From Sipunculus nudus (Eukaryota > Annelida > Sipuncula > Golfingiida > Sipunculidae): DNA of 64,000 nucleotides. The first letter of the stretch is position 1. Each line of letters opens with the position of its first letter. Both the position numbers and the translations under genes were made by a program. Positions 18,737-27,422 of this stretch are shown one piece after another. Location of the stretch: assembly GCA_026874595.1 (NCBI GenBank), contig CM049312.1, forward strand, positions 25,227,956 to 25,291,955, given 5' to 3'. Under the pieces are notes generated by a model. It did no database searches and had not been told where the DNA came from. It worked only from the letters and a program-made list of their open reading frames with translations.

Positions 18737-19918
18737 TCAATGCAATACAACTCTTTTCAGGAACGTTGCTGCATCGTATATGTCTCTCGTGAAGTTTCCC
18801 GGGATGACATGGAGGCGCAACCACGAGATCGCGTCTATAGACCTGTGGCCACCACAAACGTATAAGCACATAAAAAACAAAGCTGTACAAATACACGAAA
18901 ATACTAAGTACACCTTACATGCATACAGTCGGCGAACGTGGCACAAAAAAAACAGCAGAACCAGACTCGAGACACTCGTCAGAAACCACGTAAGTACACG
19001 CACCACATTACAAACGAGGCTGCTGGAGAACCGAGGCCATATGTGCGTTCTCCTAAAGCGCATCCACAGTTTCCTGAAAGGCAGGTTCGGATCGGACGCC
19101 GCCAGCAGGCTGTGCAAGGTGGTCTTAGATCGTCCGTACAGTCCTGTCCTTTCCTGGCATTTCGAATCAGCATTACGGGACCAAAATTCGGCGACTGCCC
19201 TGTCTTCTTCCTGTAAAATGTTCCTTGAACGGTTCACCAGACTACCGTCGTATTTCACGGCTGATCCCGCCTGCATGCGCTTCTTGTAATTCACAAGACG
19301 CAGAGGATATACTGGCCCGGCTGTAGTCTGCACGTCCTGCGATACCCGTTCCAAACATATGGCGTCTTCCTCGACACTTTCACTTTCTGTTTCGGAATCT
19401 GTGCAGTATACAGAGCAATCAGAGTCACTGGAACTGTCTTCGTTGTCATCAACGACGTCGCTGTGAGTGACGCGCGGATGCCGCAGGAAACTGTGTAAGG
19501 GGACCATGCAAGGCATCTCACCCGCGCTGGTTTCACCCAGCGGCTGGATGTACTCGGTATTCACCTTGTGATACGTCATGTCGCAGTCTGGCTCTGTTTC
19601 CGACCCGGGGCGTCTCACGATGGACACGAGTCCACCAGCAGCCTGACTCATTAATTTCAGATACCATGTCCCCGACCCGTCCAGCACCCGTAATACTTTG
19701 TACAGCGAAGATAGGCTAACCCGTTTGATACCTGCGCAGCTGCCGATGTTGACGCAGGCGGGTGTATTGGGATCAGAAACAGACGGACATACATGTTCCC
19801 CCAATAACCTGAAATCCAAAGAATGTTTGGGGTTTTCATATTGCACGTGAGCCTGCACGACGTCCCGAAGTGCGGGCGGCCGTTCACTTCCCTTCCCTGC
19901 AGCGTGATCCTCAAACAT
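18737..19918 (-). CDS. Two-span membrane protein with acidic cluster
   Basis: The 393-residue protein starts at an ATG. Two hydrophobic segments near the C terminus (about 307-327 and 336-355) are separated by a short basic loop (CHVRRLYACK), suggesting a hairpin anchor. There is no N-terminal signal peptide, so the first 300 residues probably face the cytoplasm or nucleus. An acidic Ser/Asp/Glu cluster at about 165-195 (DDNEDSSSDSDCS) looks like a casein-kinase or trafficking signal as found in herpesvirus envelope and egress proteins. A role in envelopment is inference; I do not recognise the family. The small gene upstream ends 13 bases before this one starts, so they may share a transcript. 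Confidence 0.8.
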   Translation of the reverse strand: MFEDHAAGKGSERPPALRDVVQAHVQYENPKHSLDFRLLGEHVCPSVSDPNTPACVNIGSCAGIKRVSLSSLYKVLRVLDGSGTWYLKLMSQAAGGLVSIVRRPGSETEPDCDMTYHKVNTEYIQPLGETSAGEMPCMVPLHSFLRHPRVTHSDVVDDNEDSSSDSDCSVYCTDSETESESVEEDAICLERVSQDVQTTAGPVYPLRLVNYKKRMQAGSAVKYDGSLVNRSRNILQEEDRAVAEFWSRNADSKCQERTGLYGRSKTTLHSLLAASDPNLPFRKLWMRFRRTHIWPRFSSSLVCNVVRVLTWFLTSVSSLVLLFFLCHVRRLYACKVYLVFSCICTALFFMCLYVCGGHRSIDAISWLRLHVIPGNFTRDIYDAATFLKRVVLH

Positions 19919-19931
19919 GCCTTCCCTGACC

Positions 19932-20231
19932 TCAAATGCTGGTGCAGTCCCGAAGCAGACGTAGATTGTTGGTCACAGCTTTGGAGTGTACTTCACAAAA
20001 GTGTCCGTCTCTTGCGCTCTGAATGGCAGATGCCCTGACCCCGGTCACAACAAAATGTTGGAGAGCAGACAGTGAGGTGCAAGGTCGATTATCCTTTGTC
20101 CGTGGAAATGTGTCCAGTAGCTCTCTCGGTGTCACGGTCTGGAAGTACACCAGATCGGTTGCGGGCGATGACTGCTGCTGAGTCGCGCGTGACGCATCAT
20201 TACCCGACCCATCGGCAGTCTGTTGATACAT
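19932..20231 (-). CDS. Small hypothetical protein (99 residues)
   Basis: The longest reading opens with GTG at 20264; the first ATG is at 20231, six bases downstream of a CACGTG E-box. The product is polar, with Gln/Ser-rich N-terminal sequence and no signal peptide or membrane span. It ends 13 bases before the ATG of the membrane protein downstream and starts after the terminase 3' end, so it fits as the first gene of a two-gene minus-strand unit. No homology is recognised. Codon use and tight spacing are the only support. Confidence 0.45.
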   Translation of the reverse strand: MYQQTADGSGNDASRATQQQSSPATDLVYFQTVTPRELLDTFPRTKDNRPCTSLSALQHFVVTGVRASAIQSARDGHFCEVHSKAVTNNLRLLRDCTSI

Positions 20232-20236
20232 ACGGG

Positions 20237-20242
20237 CACGTG
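20237..20242. promoter_or_regulatory. E-box CACGTG
   Basis: A single CACGTG core directly before the ATG of the small gene at 20231. Part of the recurring set, but not a full palindrome. Confidence 0.3.
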
Positions 20243-20291
20243 TCAGATTTTCCGAACATAACACGCAGTGCGTACCATTTTAGGACATGTG

Positions 20292-20309
20292 CCCCTTTTA
20301 TTTAAGGGG
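20292..20309 (-). terminator. Hairpin carrying terminase poly(A) signal
   Basis: CCCCTT and AAGGGG form a 6-bp stem around a loop with AATAAA on the minus strand (20297-20302), 23 bases after the terminase stop. The same bases read as a TTAAATAAAA TATA-like element for the next minus-strand gene (start 20231), so one short site may serve both. Confidence 0.55.
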
Positions 20310-20324
20310 AAAACATCGTGCATC

Positions 20325-21617
20325 CTAAATAATGGACGTGTGCAACGGTGCCAACTCATGTACGTTAAAGTTTTCGTTTCTCTCGTTTAGCAACAGGTTG
20401 TATGCCAGTATCAGGGAAAGGGCCACGTCATCCTGTGTATGATCGTGGGGCTTTCGGTCCGGCCGGAATTTCGACAGCTGCTCCGTGATCAAATTTCTAG
20501 CGTCCAACCCGGCATGCTCAAGTGCCGAGCTGGCGAGGCTCATTGACAAACGCACGATGCGACTGTTGAATGCACTTTGAAAGAGGGACACTAAAGTTTT
20601 TTTCTGTTTGTCCAGGAAGAAACCCGCAACCTCGGCTGTCCCGAAATCCCGCACGGATTGGAGCCCAACCGTCTTGGCATCCTTCTCTGTCCTCCTCCTG
20701 TGGGTGAATTGAAACGACAGCGACCGAACCGGCCCGGCCATTTTTTTGGCGGCGTTGTGTATGAAATGACAAATCTGCACGGCCAGGTGTTCGTTGCTAT
20801 TGCTTTCCACAGCGACAACAGCAGTCTTGAAACGGGACGAGTATGTCAGCGGGCACGCGTGCATATTCACAACACGCTGCAGCAGGCGCAAAACCGCCAG
20901 CCCAATGAAAACTTCCGCTGGTACGCTGTGTTCTATCAAACGCACCTCGTCCAATCCGAGGACGACCGCCATGCGCCTGGTTTTGTTTGAGGGGACCCTG
21001 CGGGAAACACGACCGGACGGCGGAGCGCCAGGTGTGTAACGACACACGCAAGCTATTCCTGAAGCAGACACCGACACGTTGGTGGTGTAAGCTGGGTCCA
21101 CGTACACAAACAATGTATCACCCAAACAATCGACATTGTTGAATGTATCCAAGTCATTCAAACCGTCTTTCATTTCTTGCAGGACAGATCGTGAAAAAAG
21201 CCCAACCTCATCCCCCGAATTCTGCCCATCCGGCTGCCCGTCGCCGCGCCCCAGACTAACGCCCATATTTTCTGTTTCGTAGCTGTGAGGTTCCAACGTG
21301 TTCATAACCGTCTTTTGTACAACGTCCGTCGTGATGTGAGGCGGCAGTGACATGACGTAGTGGTGACACGCTATGGCTTCCGGCGACTCGGCAACGCGTG
21401 GAACGTCTGCAGGACAGCTGAAGCACACGCGGTAGTAAGCAACTCCTGTCCGTTCCAACTTCAGTAAGGCGCATGTATTCTCAGCCGACGTGTTCATCGA
21501 AGATGTGAGCACCAACTTGGTCCCTCTGCGGTTCACATAAGGCAACAGGTGTGTCAACGTTTTCACAAATCCAGCTTCGTCAACATACACGATGTCGTAC
21601 GTGTGACCCCTGCCAGC
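20325..21617 (-). CDS. Terminase ATPase/nuclease subunit, exon 2
   Basis: This exon encodes the second half of the large terminase subunit (UL15 family), the motor and nuclease that cuts and packages concatemeric DNA. The first residues hold Walker B (VYVDEAGF), followed by the coupling motif LVLTSSMNT. A metal-binding aspartate strand of the RNase H-like nuclease (LFVYVDPAYT) and later AVVAVE provide catalytic acidic residues, and a DDVALS motif lies near the C terminus. The exon begins right after a pyrimidine-rich tract ending in CAG at 21618-21620, in phase 0 with exon 1 at 28574-27423. Exon 2 gives 430 residues. The apparent ATG upstream of it lies inside the intron and is not used. Confidence 0.93.
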   Translation of the reverse strand, partial: AGRGHTYDIVYVDEAGFVKTLTHLLPYVNRRGTKLVLTSSMNTSAENTCALLKLERTGVAYYRVCFSCPADVPRVAESPEAIACHHYVMSLPPHITTDVVQKTVMNTLEPHSYETENMGVSLGRGDGQPDGQNSGDEVGLFSRSVLQEMKDGLNDLDTFNNVDCLGDTLFVYVDPAYTTNVSVSASGIACVCRYTPGAPPSGRVSRRVPSNKTRRMAVVLGLDEVRLIEHSVPAEVFIGLAVLRLLQRVVNMHACPLTYSSRFKTAVVAVESNSNEHLAVQICHFIHNAAKKMAGPVRSLSFQFTHRRRTEKDAKTVGLQSVRDFGTAEVAGFFLDKQKKTLVSLFQSAFNSRIVRLSMSLASSALEHAGLDARNLITEQLSKFRPDRKPHDHTQDDVALSLILAYNLLLNERNENFNVHELAPLHTSII

Positions 21618-21682
21618 CTGAAACGAACGAGGAAAGAACACGTCACTGATTATAAAAAAAGGCCATGGTGGCGACACAACAA

Positions 21683-21690
21683 TATAAAAG
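21683..21690 (+). promoter_or_regulatory. TATA box for the 83-residue gene
   Basis: TATAAAAG lies 48 bases before the ATG at 21739 and is followed at once by CACGTG (21691-21696). Confidence 0.55.
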
Positions 21691-21738
21691 CACGTGAGTG
21701 CGCAGATTCATCAGACACATATTCAAAAGGGAGGGTGG

Positions 21739-21990
21739 ATGGCTCAAGGCACCGAACACACTTTAGACGAGTTAGAGGACTTGGTGAGTAGCTGGGAACA
21801 AGCACTGCTCGTGAGCACGCCACAACAGATAATAGACCGGTTACACGAGAACTGCTTTATGGTACACGAGCATGTTCGGGATGAGGGAACGTGTGATACG
21901 AGAAGATGTGACGTCGTCTTAAAAGCGTTATCCTCCCTTGTGATGTCTGCTTACTACGATATATGCACCACTCACAGTGACCGCATCTGA
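21739..21990 (+). CDS. Small acidic helical protein (83 residues)
   Basis: The protein starts at an ATG 48 bases after a TATA box; an upstream in-frame GTG at 21694 overlaps the E-box and is unlikely. The sequence is acidic and predicted helical (TLDELEDLVSSWEQALLV), with four Cys in the second half. It lies inside the terminase intron on the opposite strand, close to the acceptor site. Size and position recall small herpesvirus assembly cofactors such as UL33, but no sequence match is visible, so this is only positional speculation. Confidence 0.55.
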   Translation: MAQGTEHTLDELEDLVSSWEQALLVSTPQQIIDRLHENCFMVHEHVRDEGTCDTRRCDVVLKALSSLVMSAYYDICTTHSDRI

Positions 21991-22096
21991 CAACAAAAAC
22001 CTATCGCACCTCTGGGGTGCCAATCAGCTGAGAACATAAATGATCATACACATTTTAGGTATTTTATGGCAACATATATGACAGGGTACCCCACTC

Positions 22097-23185
22097 ATGA
22101 AAGCAAAAGGTAAGAGTAAAGGGAGACCCCAGAGGTACAATCCGTGTTACTCAACGAACGCTTCGCGATGCCGTTTCAGACGTCCGCCAGACCACTACGT
22201 TTTTTTGTTAAACACCGTTGCCAAAACAAGGTCTCCCCCGGCTTTGTTCCACTGCATCACGCACGGACGCCTCCATGCCTGTTTCAAAACAGGGGACCAG
22301 CACCCGGACAGCGGTAGCGACCCTTGCCCTGGCGTGGAGATGACGGCAGACGGTGATATGGTGTGTGTGGCATCAGGGATGCCGAGCGGAGCCAAGATAT
22401 ATGAAACGTGTCCGCGTGAGGACGAGTTTCCCCGGCACGGGACAGAGAATGACGCACCGGTCATATCTACAGGTGACGGGAACGGCCAAACATGTGCGAC
22501 CCATGTTTTTCAACAAGACCACATGGCGACGTGGGAAAAACAACAGTCAGCCGACCGTGACGAACTCCTAAGGGTAGAGCCACGTCCGGAATTCGTTATG
22601 GCGGTAATAGCCCGACCCGTCACGGTGTACAACTTTTCACTTGTTGATCAGCTCCTGTTCAGTCGATACACCGAGACTGACGCGCTTCTGCACGATTACG
22701 TGTCAAGCAAAGTGTCACACCCATCCCAAGACGACACGAAACATGTGAAATACGAGTGTTACAAGGCCCTGTCTCGGCTGTCACCCAACCTTCGTCCGTC
22801 GTACGGTGAATGCTCCCGCGCATGGTGCTCTGCAGTGGAATCTCTCACTTCGTCGGAAAAGGACTCGACCAGGGGATCCCGGACAATCGATGAATTGAAA
22901 AAATACCTCGCCACACATATGAGACATGCAGTATCAGACATGAACCGGGGCAAACAAAGGAATGCCATGTGGATCTACGACCATCCGGCGTCAACGTCCA
23001 GCCAGCTTTCAGCAGGTGTGGCTGGACAGGTCACCACGCAGGACGTCGAAGGCGGCGGGTGTAACCACATCACGTACACTGCTTATGACCCAGTGACCGG
23101 TATGAATGTATCCAGGTGTCCAAAATACAGATATTTTACGCCGATGCTACCAAAGCCCTGCATACCACATCACCAGCGTTTATGA
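22097..23185 (+). CDS. Hypothetical protein with Cys/His cluster (362 residues)
   Basis: It starts at an ATG with a strongly basic N terminus (MKAKGKSKGRPQRY). Residues 53-62 carry C-x2-H-x3-H-x-C, a possible metal site. A helical domain lies at about 165-290. The C terminus has further Cys and His residues (CNHITYTAYDPVTG, then CIPHHQ). The gene lies in the terminase intron on the opposite strand. UL16-type genes occupy this place in mammalian herpesviruses and also carry Cys clusters, but I see no sequence identity. Nuclear or nucleic-acid-associated function is plausible from the basic N terminus. Family not recognised. Confidence 0.75.
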   Translation: MKAKGKSKGRPQRYNPCYSTNASRCRFRRPPDHYVFLLNTVAKTRSPPALFHCITHGRLHACFKTGDQHPDSGSDPCPGVEMTADGDMVCVASGMPSGAKIYETCPREDEFPRHGTENDAPVISTGDGNGQTCATHVFQQDHMATWEKQQSADRDELLRVEPRPEFVMAVIARPVTVYNFSLVDQLLFSRYTETDALLHDYVSSKVSHPSQDDTKHVKYECYKALSRLSPNLRPSYGECSRAWCSAVESLTSSEKDSTRGSRTIDELKKYLATHMRHAVSDMNRGKQRNAMWIYDHPASTSSQLSAGVAGQVTTQDVEGGGCNHITYTAYDPVTGMNVSRCPKYRYFTPMLPKPCIPHHQRL

Positions 23186-23291
23186 AGCCGTCTGTGTCTA
23201 TAATCCACAGTTACTCTAATTCCCCTGTTTCCATTTTGTCAACTGTCACCGTGGAAGCTACGTGAAAACCGTTTAAGCTTACCTGAAGGCG

Positions 23292-24050
23292 TCACACAGC
23301 TAGCTCATTTAGTGTCAAATGGGGAACATGCAAAAGCAGGTGACTCAGGACAGTAGTTCCGTCTTCAGACAACATGAAAGCTGAGTCTTCACAGCTGTTC
23401 AGGACACGGCGCGCCGTGTTAGAATGGCCGAGTGACACAGGTGTGGGTTTGCAATGGAAACGGCACGCTTCTGCCACCAGCCTCATGAAACACCCGAAAG
23501 CAGCGTATGCAGACACCATCCAACGGTCGCGCATAGTTACAGTGCATACGTCGACCTCTCCTCTCGCAGCTCGCATATCTTCATTCGCCTTATCGATTGC
23601 ATCCACCAACCGCTGTACCTCGGAATATTTCAGGTAGTACAGGTCGCGTAAACCTTCGATCAAACACGAAAACCTCGTACAACTGATCATGAATGTATGG
23701 CTGTGCGGGACCTCTTTTGACATTAGAAATCGTCTCACGAAATATACAGCCGCCAAACGGATGCAGATGTAGTTGTACAAACGCAGGCATTCCTGGTCTG
23801 CATGCAAAGCGTCAGGGATTCCAGGACTTCCAAATAAAAAAGTGCAGATACTTTCGTCGCTGTGTAAGCTCAACGAAGGTAACAACACACTGGATAGAAT
23901 CTTTCCGTCCACGTTATTGAGCGTTTCAGCCACATCAGGGACGGTGGGCGACCGTTTCTTGTCTAGCCGAAGAAAACCCGCGCCTCGTTGCAGTTCAAGC
24001 TGCCTCCTGACATCTAGTGGCATACATTCCTCCAAAGGTACCCTATCCAT
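23292..24050 (-). CDS. Hypothetical helical protein (252 residues)
   Basis: It starts at an ATG and lies inside the terminase intron on the same strand as terminase. The protein is largely helical with no signal peptide; a moderately hydrophobic stretch (YNYICIRLAAVYFVRRFLM, about residues 92-110) is too charged to be a clear membrane span. A mid-protein helix (RLVDAIDKANEDMRAARGE) is amphipathic. The C-terminal region ends in LLLHVPHLTLNEL. No family is recognised. Being on the terminase strand, it needs its own promoter or could be on unspliced terminase precursor RNA. Confidence 0.7.
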   Translation of the reverse strand: MDRVPLEECMPLDVRRQLELQRGAGFLRLDKKRSPTVPDVAETLNNVDGKILSSVLLPSLSLHSDESICTFLFGSPGIPDALHADQECLRLYNYICIRLAAVYFVRRFLMSKEVPHSHTFMISCTRFSCLIEGLRDLYYLKYSEVQRLVDAIDKANEDMRAARGEVDVCTVTMRDRWMVSAYAAFGCFMRLVAEACRFHCKPTPVSLGHSNTARRVLNSCEDSAFMLSEDGTTVLSHLLLHVPHLTLNELAV

Positions 24051-24249
24051 ATTTGGACTACTTCAGCGGAAACGTCTGCGAGACATACTCGTTACGTTTT
24101 ACCGTTTAGTTGACATTACTGAATAAGCTACCACCACCGCAAATAACATATAGTTCATTTCATGCGGTGGTGACCCGTCACCCGTTGGGGGATCCCTCAG
24201 TAAAAACCCGTTCGGGAAAGCCCCCCACCGATGAAAACCTCAAACAACC

Positions 24250-25821
24250 ATGGCTGCAAAAGACCTATGTGATCCACATACCGGACCAGCAGTGACCAGG
24301 CCATTTGAGGATTGCTATGAACCGATATGGAGAACAGCCGCTGGAGCCCCGGCGTCCATGTTTCTGTACCTACACCACCGTCGCGTTGACGAAGTTTTTT
24401 GGATACGCTTGGTGACCCATTACATGTCAGCCCGTGATCACAGATGGCATAACCGCTACACAGAAATCAAACCAAGGAACATGTTCTACGATACATTAGT
24501 GGGAGGCACGGTCATAGAACTGGACATGCCACGGCCAGACCTTGTATCGTATAGCAGGGAGCCCGGTTCTTCAGTGGAGCTGACAGATTGGCTGGACATC
24601 TTGTTCATTGACAACGATAACGGTCCCAATGACACGCTGGACAGAGTAACCGTGCCTGTACATTTCATTTTGTCAAGCGTCACGTGCATGTTCAACGAGT
24701 GGCTTATCCACGCCCGTTCCTTGAAAGCGCTGGAAAAACTACCTGGTACAGAGGCAGGTGCGCAAACCGCCGAAAGTGAAATGAGTGCCATTCCCGGAGA
24801 GACCGTGTCCGCAGCAGTGAATTTACGAAGCGTACTGAACCAGTTTTACGATGCTAATCCTGCCCCGGAAGACCAAACCACGTCTGCAGAAATGCAAGCC
24901 TTAACACCTGAACACACCTGCATGCGACTCATCTGCCATTGGGAACCGGCTGTACCTGCAACAGAGGAAGGCAGGAGGCGATCCGTGGCCGTAATGCTGT
25001 TATCTCACATGCACAATTACGGACAGGTGTTTTCAGAACGGCAGATGGACCCGGCGAGCACGGGGACGTACAAGTGCGGGATCGAGGACAAAATCTTCCG
25101 AGTGCTGACCTCAGTTAGCCTCCCCATGCTGAGCAGAATGTTTGACCAGGTGGATGACATAAACGTCATTCTAACATGGTGCGCTAACGTTTCAATTTGT
25201 CCGGACGTGCATGATACATTATCCCAGCAGATCGCGCTTTACGCCGGATGGTTGACAGTTCGCGACAGCTGTACAGTGCCCGGTGTGACCGATCCACTTA
25301 TGAGGGCTTTTTCGCACATGAACCCTGTGGCGTTGGTACTGATATTCAGGAGGGTGATCAGTCGCCTGAGGGGGGAATGCGGACAGGTAAAGTTGCGTTT
25401 CAATAAAGGACTTGGCGCAAGGTTGCAGTCCGCCGTTGAGTGGTATATGGACGGCCGTCGGACAAACCCAGACGTCCCTTATTACTTGCAAGTTCATTTT
25501 TATGGGGCTGGTGTGCATAACGGAACGGTACGCTTCATGGAGCCTGTGTGGTATTTTACATTCAAAGGACCGCACGGCGGCCAACAACATTCTGACGAAT
25601 GTTCAATGTGGATTAACGTGAGTGAACCAAATGACTTGGTGTTCCTCTGTCCCAACAAGCACTCGCGTTTGACACGACATTACGTTCCGGGGGGCATCCC
25701 AGTGGAATGGCGTTACCCCGGAATGATGGAAGAACTGCTGCAAAGGCTTTCGTACCCTCTGGATCTGCTGATCGAATTCATCGGTTTCACGCTGGTGGAA
25801 CCTATACCTGTATTGTATTGA
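24250..25821 (+). CDS. Hypothetical 523-residue protein
   Basis: It starts at an ATG in a good context (ACCATGG). The protein is soluble, rich in Trp, Met and acidic residues, with several helical stretches (MLSRMFDQVDDINVIL near residue 300) and a Tyr/Phe-rich C-terminal third. No membrane span, metal cluster or nucleotide motif is visible. It sits in the terminase intron on the opposite strand, the place of UL17-type capsid-vertex genes in mammalian herpesviruses; position alone is weak evidence. It is followed 89 bases later by the next plus-strand gene, so the two may share a 3' end. Confidence 0.78.
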   Translation: MAAKDLCDPHTGPAVTRPFEDCYEPIWRTAAGAPASMFLYLHHRRVDEVFWIRLVTHYMSARDHRWHNRYTEIKPRNMFYDTLVGGTVIELDMPRPDLVSYSREPGSSVELTDWLDILFIDNDNGPNDTLDRVTVPVHFILSSVTCMFNEWLIHARSLKALEKLPGTEAGAQTAESEMSAIPGETVSAAVNLRSVLNQFYDANPAPEDQTTSAEMQALTPEHTCMRLICHWEPAVPATEEGRRRSVAVMLLSHMHNYGQVFSERQMDPASTGTYKCGIEDKIFRVLTSVSLPMLSRMFDQVDDINVILTWCANVSICPDVHDTLSQQIALYAGWLTVRDSCTVPGVTDPLMRAFSHMNPVALVLIFRRVISRLRGECGQVKLRFNKGLGARLQSAVEWYMDGRRTNPDVPYYLQVHFYGAGVHNGTVRFMEPVWYFTFKGPHGGQQHSDECSMWINVSEPNDLVFLCPNKHSRLTRHYVPGGIPVEWRYPGMMEELLQRLSYPLDLLIEFIGFTLVEPIPVLY

Positions 25822-25910
25822 AGCATGCCGGTCAGCCGGCCGACATGTATTATTTGTGTTAACGTTGTCGCTGAACTGTGGGCGGCACAGCTGCTCTGTC
25901 AGACGCCAAA

Positions 25911-27173
25911 ATGGTAGACGTTATAGACAAATTCTCGAGGCCTTCGTTTTCGGCGCCAGGTGACGTGTTTCTGGTGACAGACGTGTCAGGTGATACGCGT
26001 ATATGCAGACCCCGTTCACAGACAGTGAACGTATTCTACGGCCTCAACTGCAAGACAGGCGCGTCATCACTATGCGTTGTGAACAAGACCCACATTTACA
26101 TCTTGAGCGACCTACAGGGTAACGCAGACGAACACAGTATAGTTCCCGTAAGAATAGAACTGAACGGACGCGCACATGTGATGCCCGCCAGAGGATACCA
26201 CCAGATTTGCAGATTTTGGCTCTGCGCACCGTACAGAACGGGAAACCGTGTGACCCTCCCTGAAAACACCGTAGGCAGCATACTGGGCATTACCGACAGA
26301 GAGTGCATCACCTGGCTACAGAGTCGGACGTTGGCCAACAGCCATGTTGTGCACCCCAGTTGGCTGTTCGTTCACGGGAGGGGGAAAGGAAAGTACGCCG
26401 GATTTGCAGAGATCGATAACATCCCTGTTTACACAAACAACACCAACCCGTCAGATGTAACCGATATAATGGCCAGAACAGGTCCGCAGTTGTTTTATCA
26501 AGCTAGCTGTAAAAGTTTTTGGACGTACTTTTGTGACAACGGCGCAGCGACGGGCGCCGTACCTGCAGTGCCGCCAGCCCTAGTGAAGCATTCACTTTTC
26601 ACGTCTTGCATGGGTGAACAGTCAGAAGACGAAACGTATTCACACAACGGGTGGGGTGGCCCGCAAGCTGCCGTACAGTGTCTGTGCGCATCTCTCCAGG
26701 CGGGTTGGCGTGGCCCAACAGAGACGCCTGTGGAGGCAGGGAACCCTAACCGCTTTGTGCGGGTGTCGTGTGTGTCACAACACAAGAACTCGGCCATGTC
26801 AGGATGGTTACTTAACCTGTGCAACCGTGTTACAGCAGGCAGGCGTGCTGCCCCAGGGAGTACGTACACGCGTGTCAGCAGGCAGATAGCTGACGCAGAG
26901 AAGGACATGTCAAAGCATGGCATTGATAGGATGCTAGAGGAAAGGAGTACCACATGCAAGTTCAAATTGCAGACTGCTGTACCGGAACTGTCCGATCCAA
27001 ACACACCGTCGCAGTCAGAACAGAACCGTCGTGCGGGTAGCGTTTGCACTGACCTGCCGCAAAACATATGGGAACTTAAACAACTGGACGATGAATACGT
27101 GTTGTATATGTGTGCTAGCTGTGGTTTGTGGCGCGACCTGCTGAAAGGTCGCACAAATTATTTTACCATGTGA
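25911..27173 (+). CDS. Hypothetical 420-residue protein, possible paralogue of 40824 gene
   Basis: The longest reading opens with GTG at 25878; the first ATG is at 25911. A short N-terminal block (VNVFYGLNCKTGASSLCVV) and a later Gly-Lys motif (WLFVHGRGKGKYAGF) resemble HVFFNLATSGDKTVVF and SFIRGKGKGKLNRF in the protein at 40824-41540, in the same order. The C-terminal third is Cys-rich and polar. No enzymatic motif is recognised. It is the plus-strand gene nearest the terminase donor site, and the mature terminase intron is transcribed against it. ATTAAA at 27226 may end its mRNA. Confidence 0.75.
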   Translation: MVDVIDKFSRPSFSAPGDVFLVTDVSGDTRICRPRSQTVNVFYGLNCKTGASSLCVVNKTHIYILSDLQGNADEHSIVPVRIELNGRAHVMPARGYHQICRFWLCAPYRTGNRVTLPENTVGSILGITDRECITWLQSRTLANSHVVHPSWLFVHGRGKGKYAGFAEIDNIPVYTNNTNPSDVTDIMARTGPQLFYQASCKSFWTYFCDNGAATGAVPAVPPALVKHSLFTSCMGEQSEDETYSHNGWGGPQAAVQCLCASLQAGWRGPTETPVEAGNPNRFVRVSCVSQHKNSAMSGWLLNLCNRVTAGRRAAPGSTYTRVSRQIADAEKDMSKHGIDRMLEERSTTCKFKLQTAVPELSDPNTPSQSEQNRRAGSVCTDLPQNIWELKQLDDEYVLYMCASCGLWRDLLKGRTNYFTM

Positions 27174-27225
27174 AATCATAGTGTGTTTCATTGTAAGAAC
27201 CACTGCTGTATTTACAACAATGATT

Positions 27226-27231
27226 ATTAAA
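27226..27231 (+). terminator. Possible poly(A) signal (ATTAAA)
   Basis: ATTAAA about 50 bases after the stop at 27173. It may end the mRNAs of the plus-strand genes in the terminase intron. Confidence 0.35.
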
Positions 27232-27422
27232 AGTATATAACAAGCGATAACACTGGCGTGAGCATTTTTCATATGTGTAACCTCTGCCACGGACGTTCAG
27301 GTGTCATATGAAAGATACTTATAATCATTGCACGTTATCATTCATTATTCACATCATCCCTCCCTTCCCTCACACACATCCATGCGACCCAGTGGCTTTA
27401 TCCCAGCTACAGTTATACTTAC

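Larger units (their letters stand above)
21618..27422 (-). other. Terminase intron (5.8 kb) containing five genes
   Basis: On the minus strand the donor reads AAT|GTAAGTAT (GT at 27422-27421) and the acceptor has a pyrimidine tract (TTCTTTCCTCGTTTCGTTTCAG) ending at 21618. Both junctions are phase 0. A large intron at this place, filled with oppositely oriented genes, is a hallmark of herpesvirus UL15 genes. Here it holds four plus-strand genes and one minus-strand gene. Confidence 0.9.
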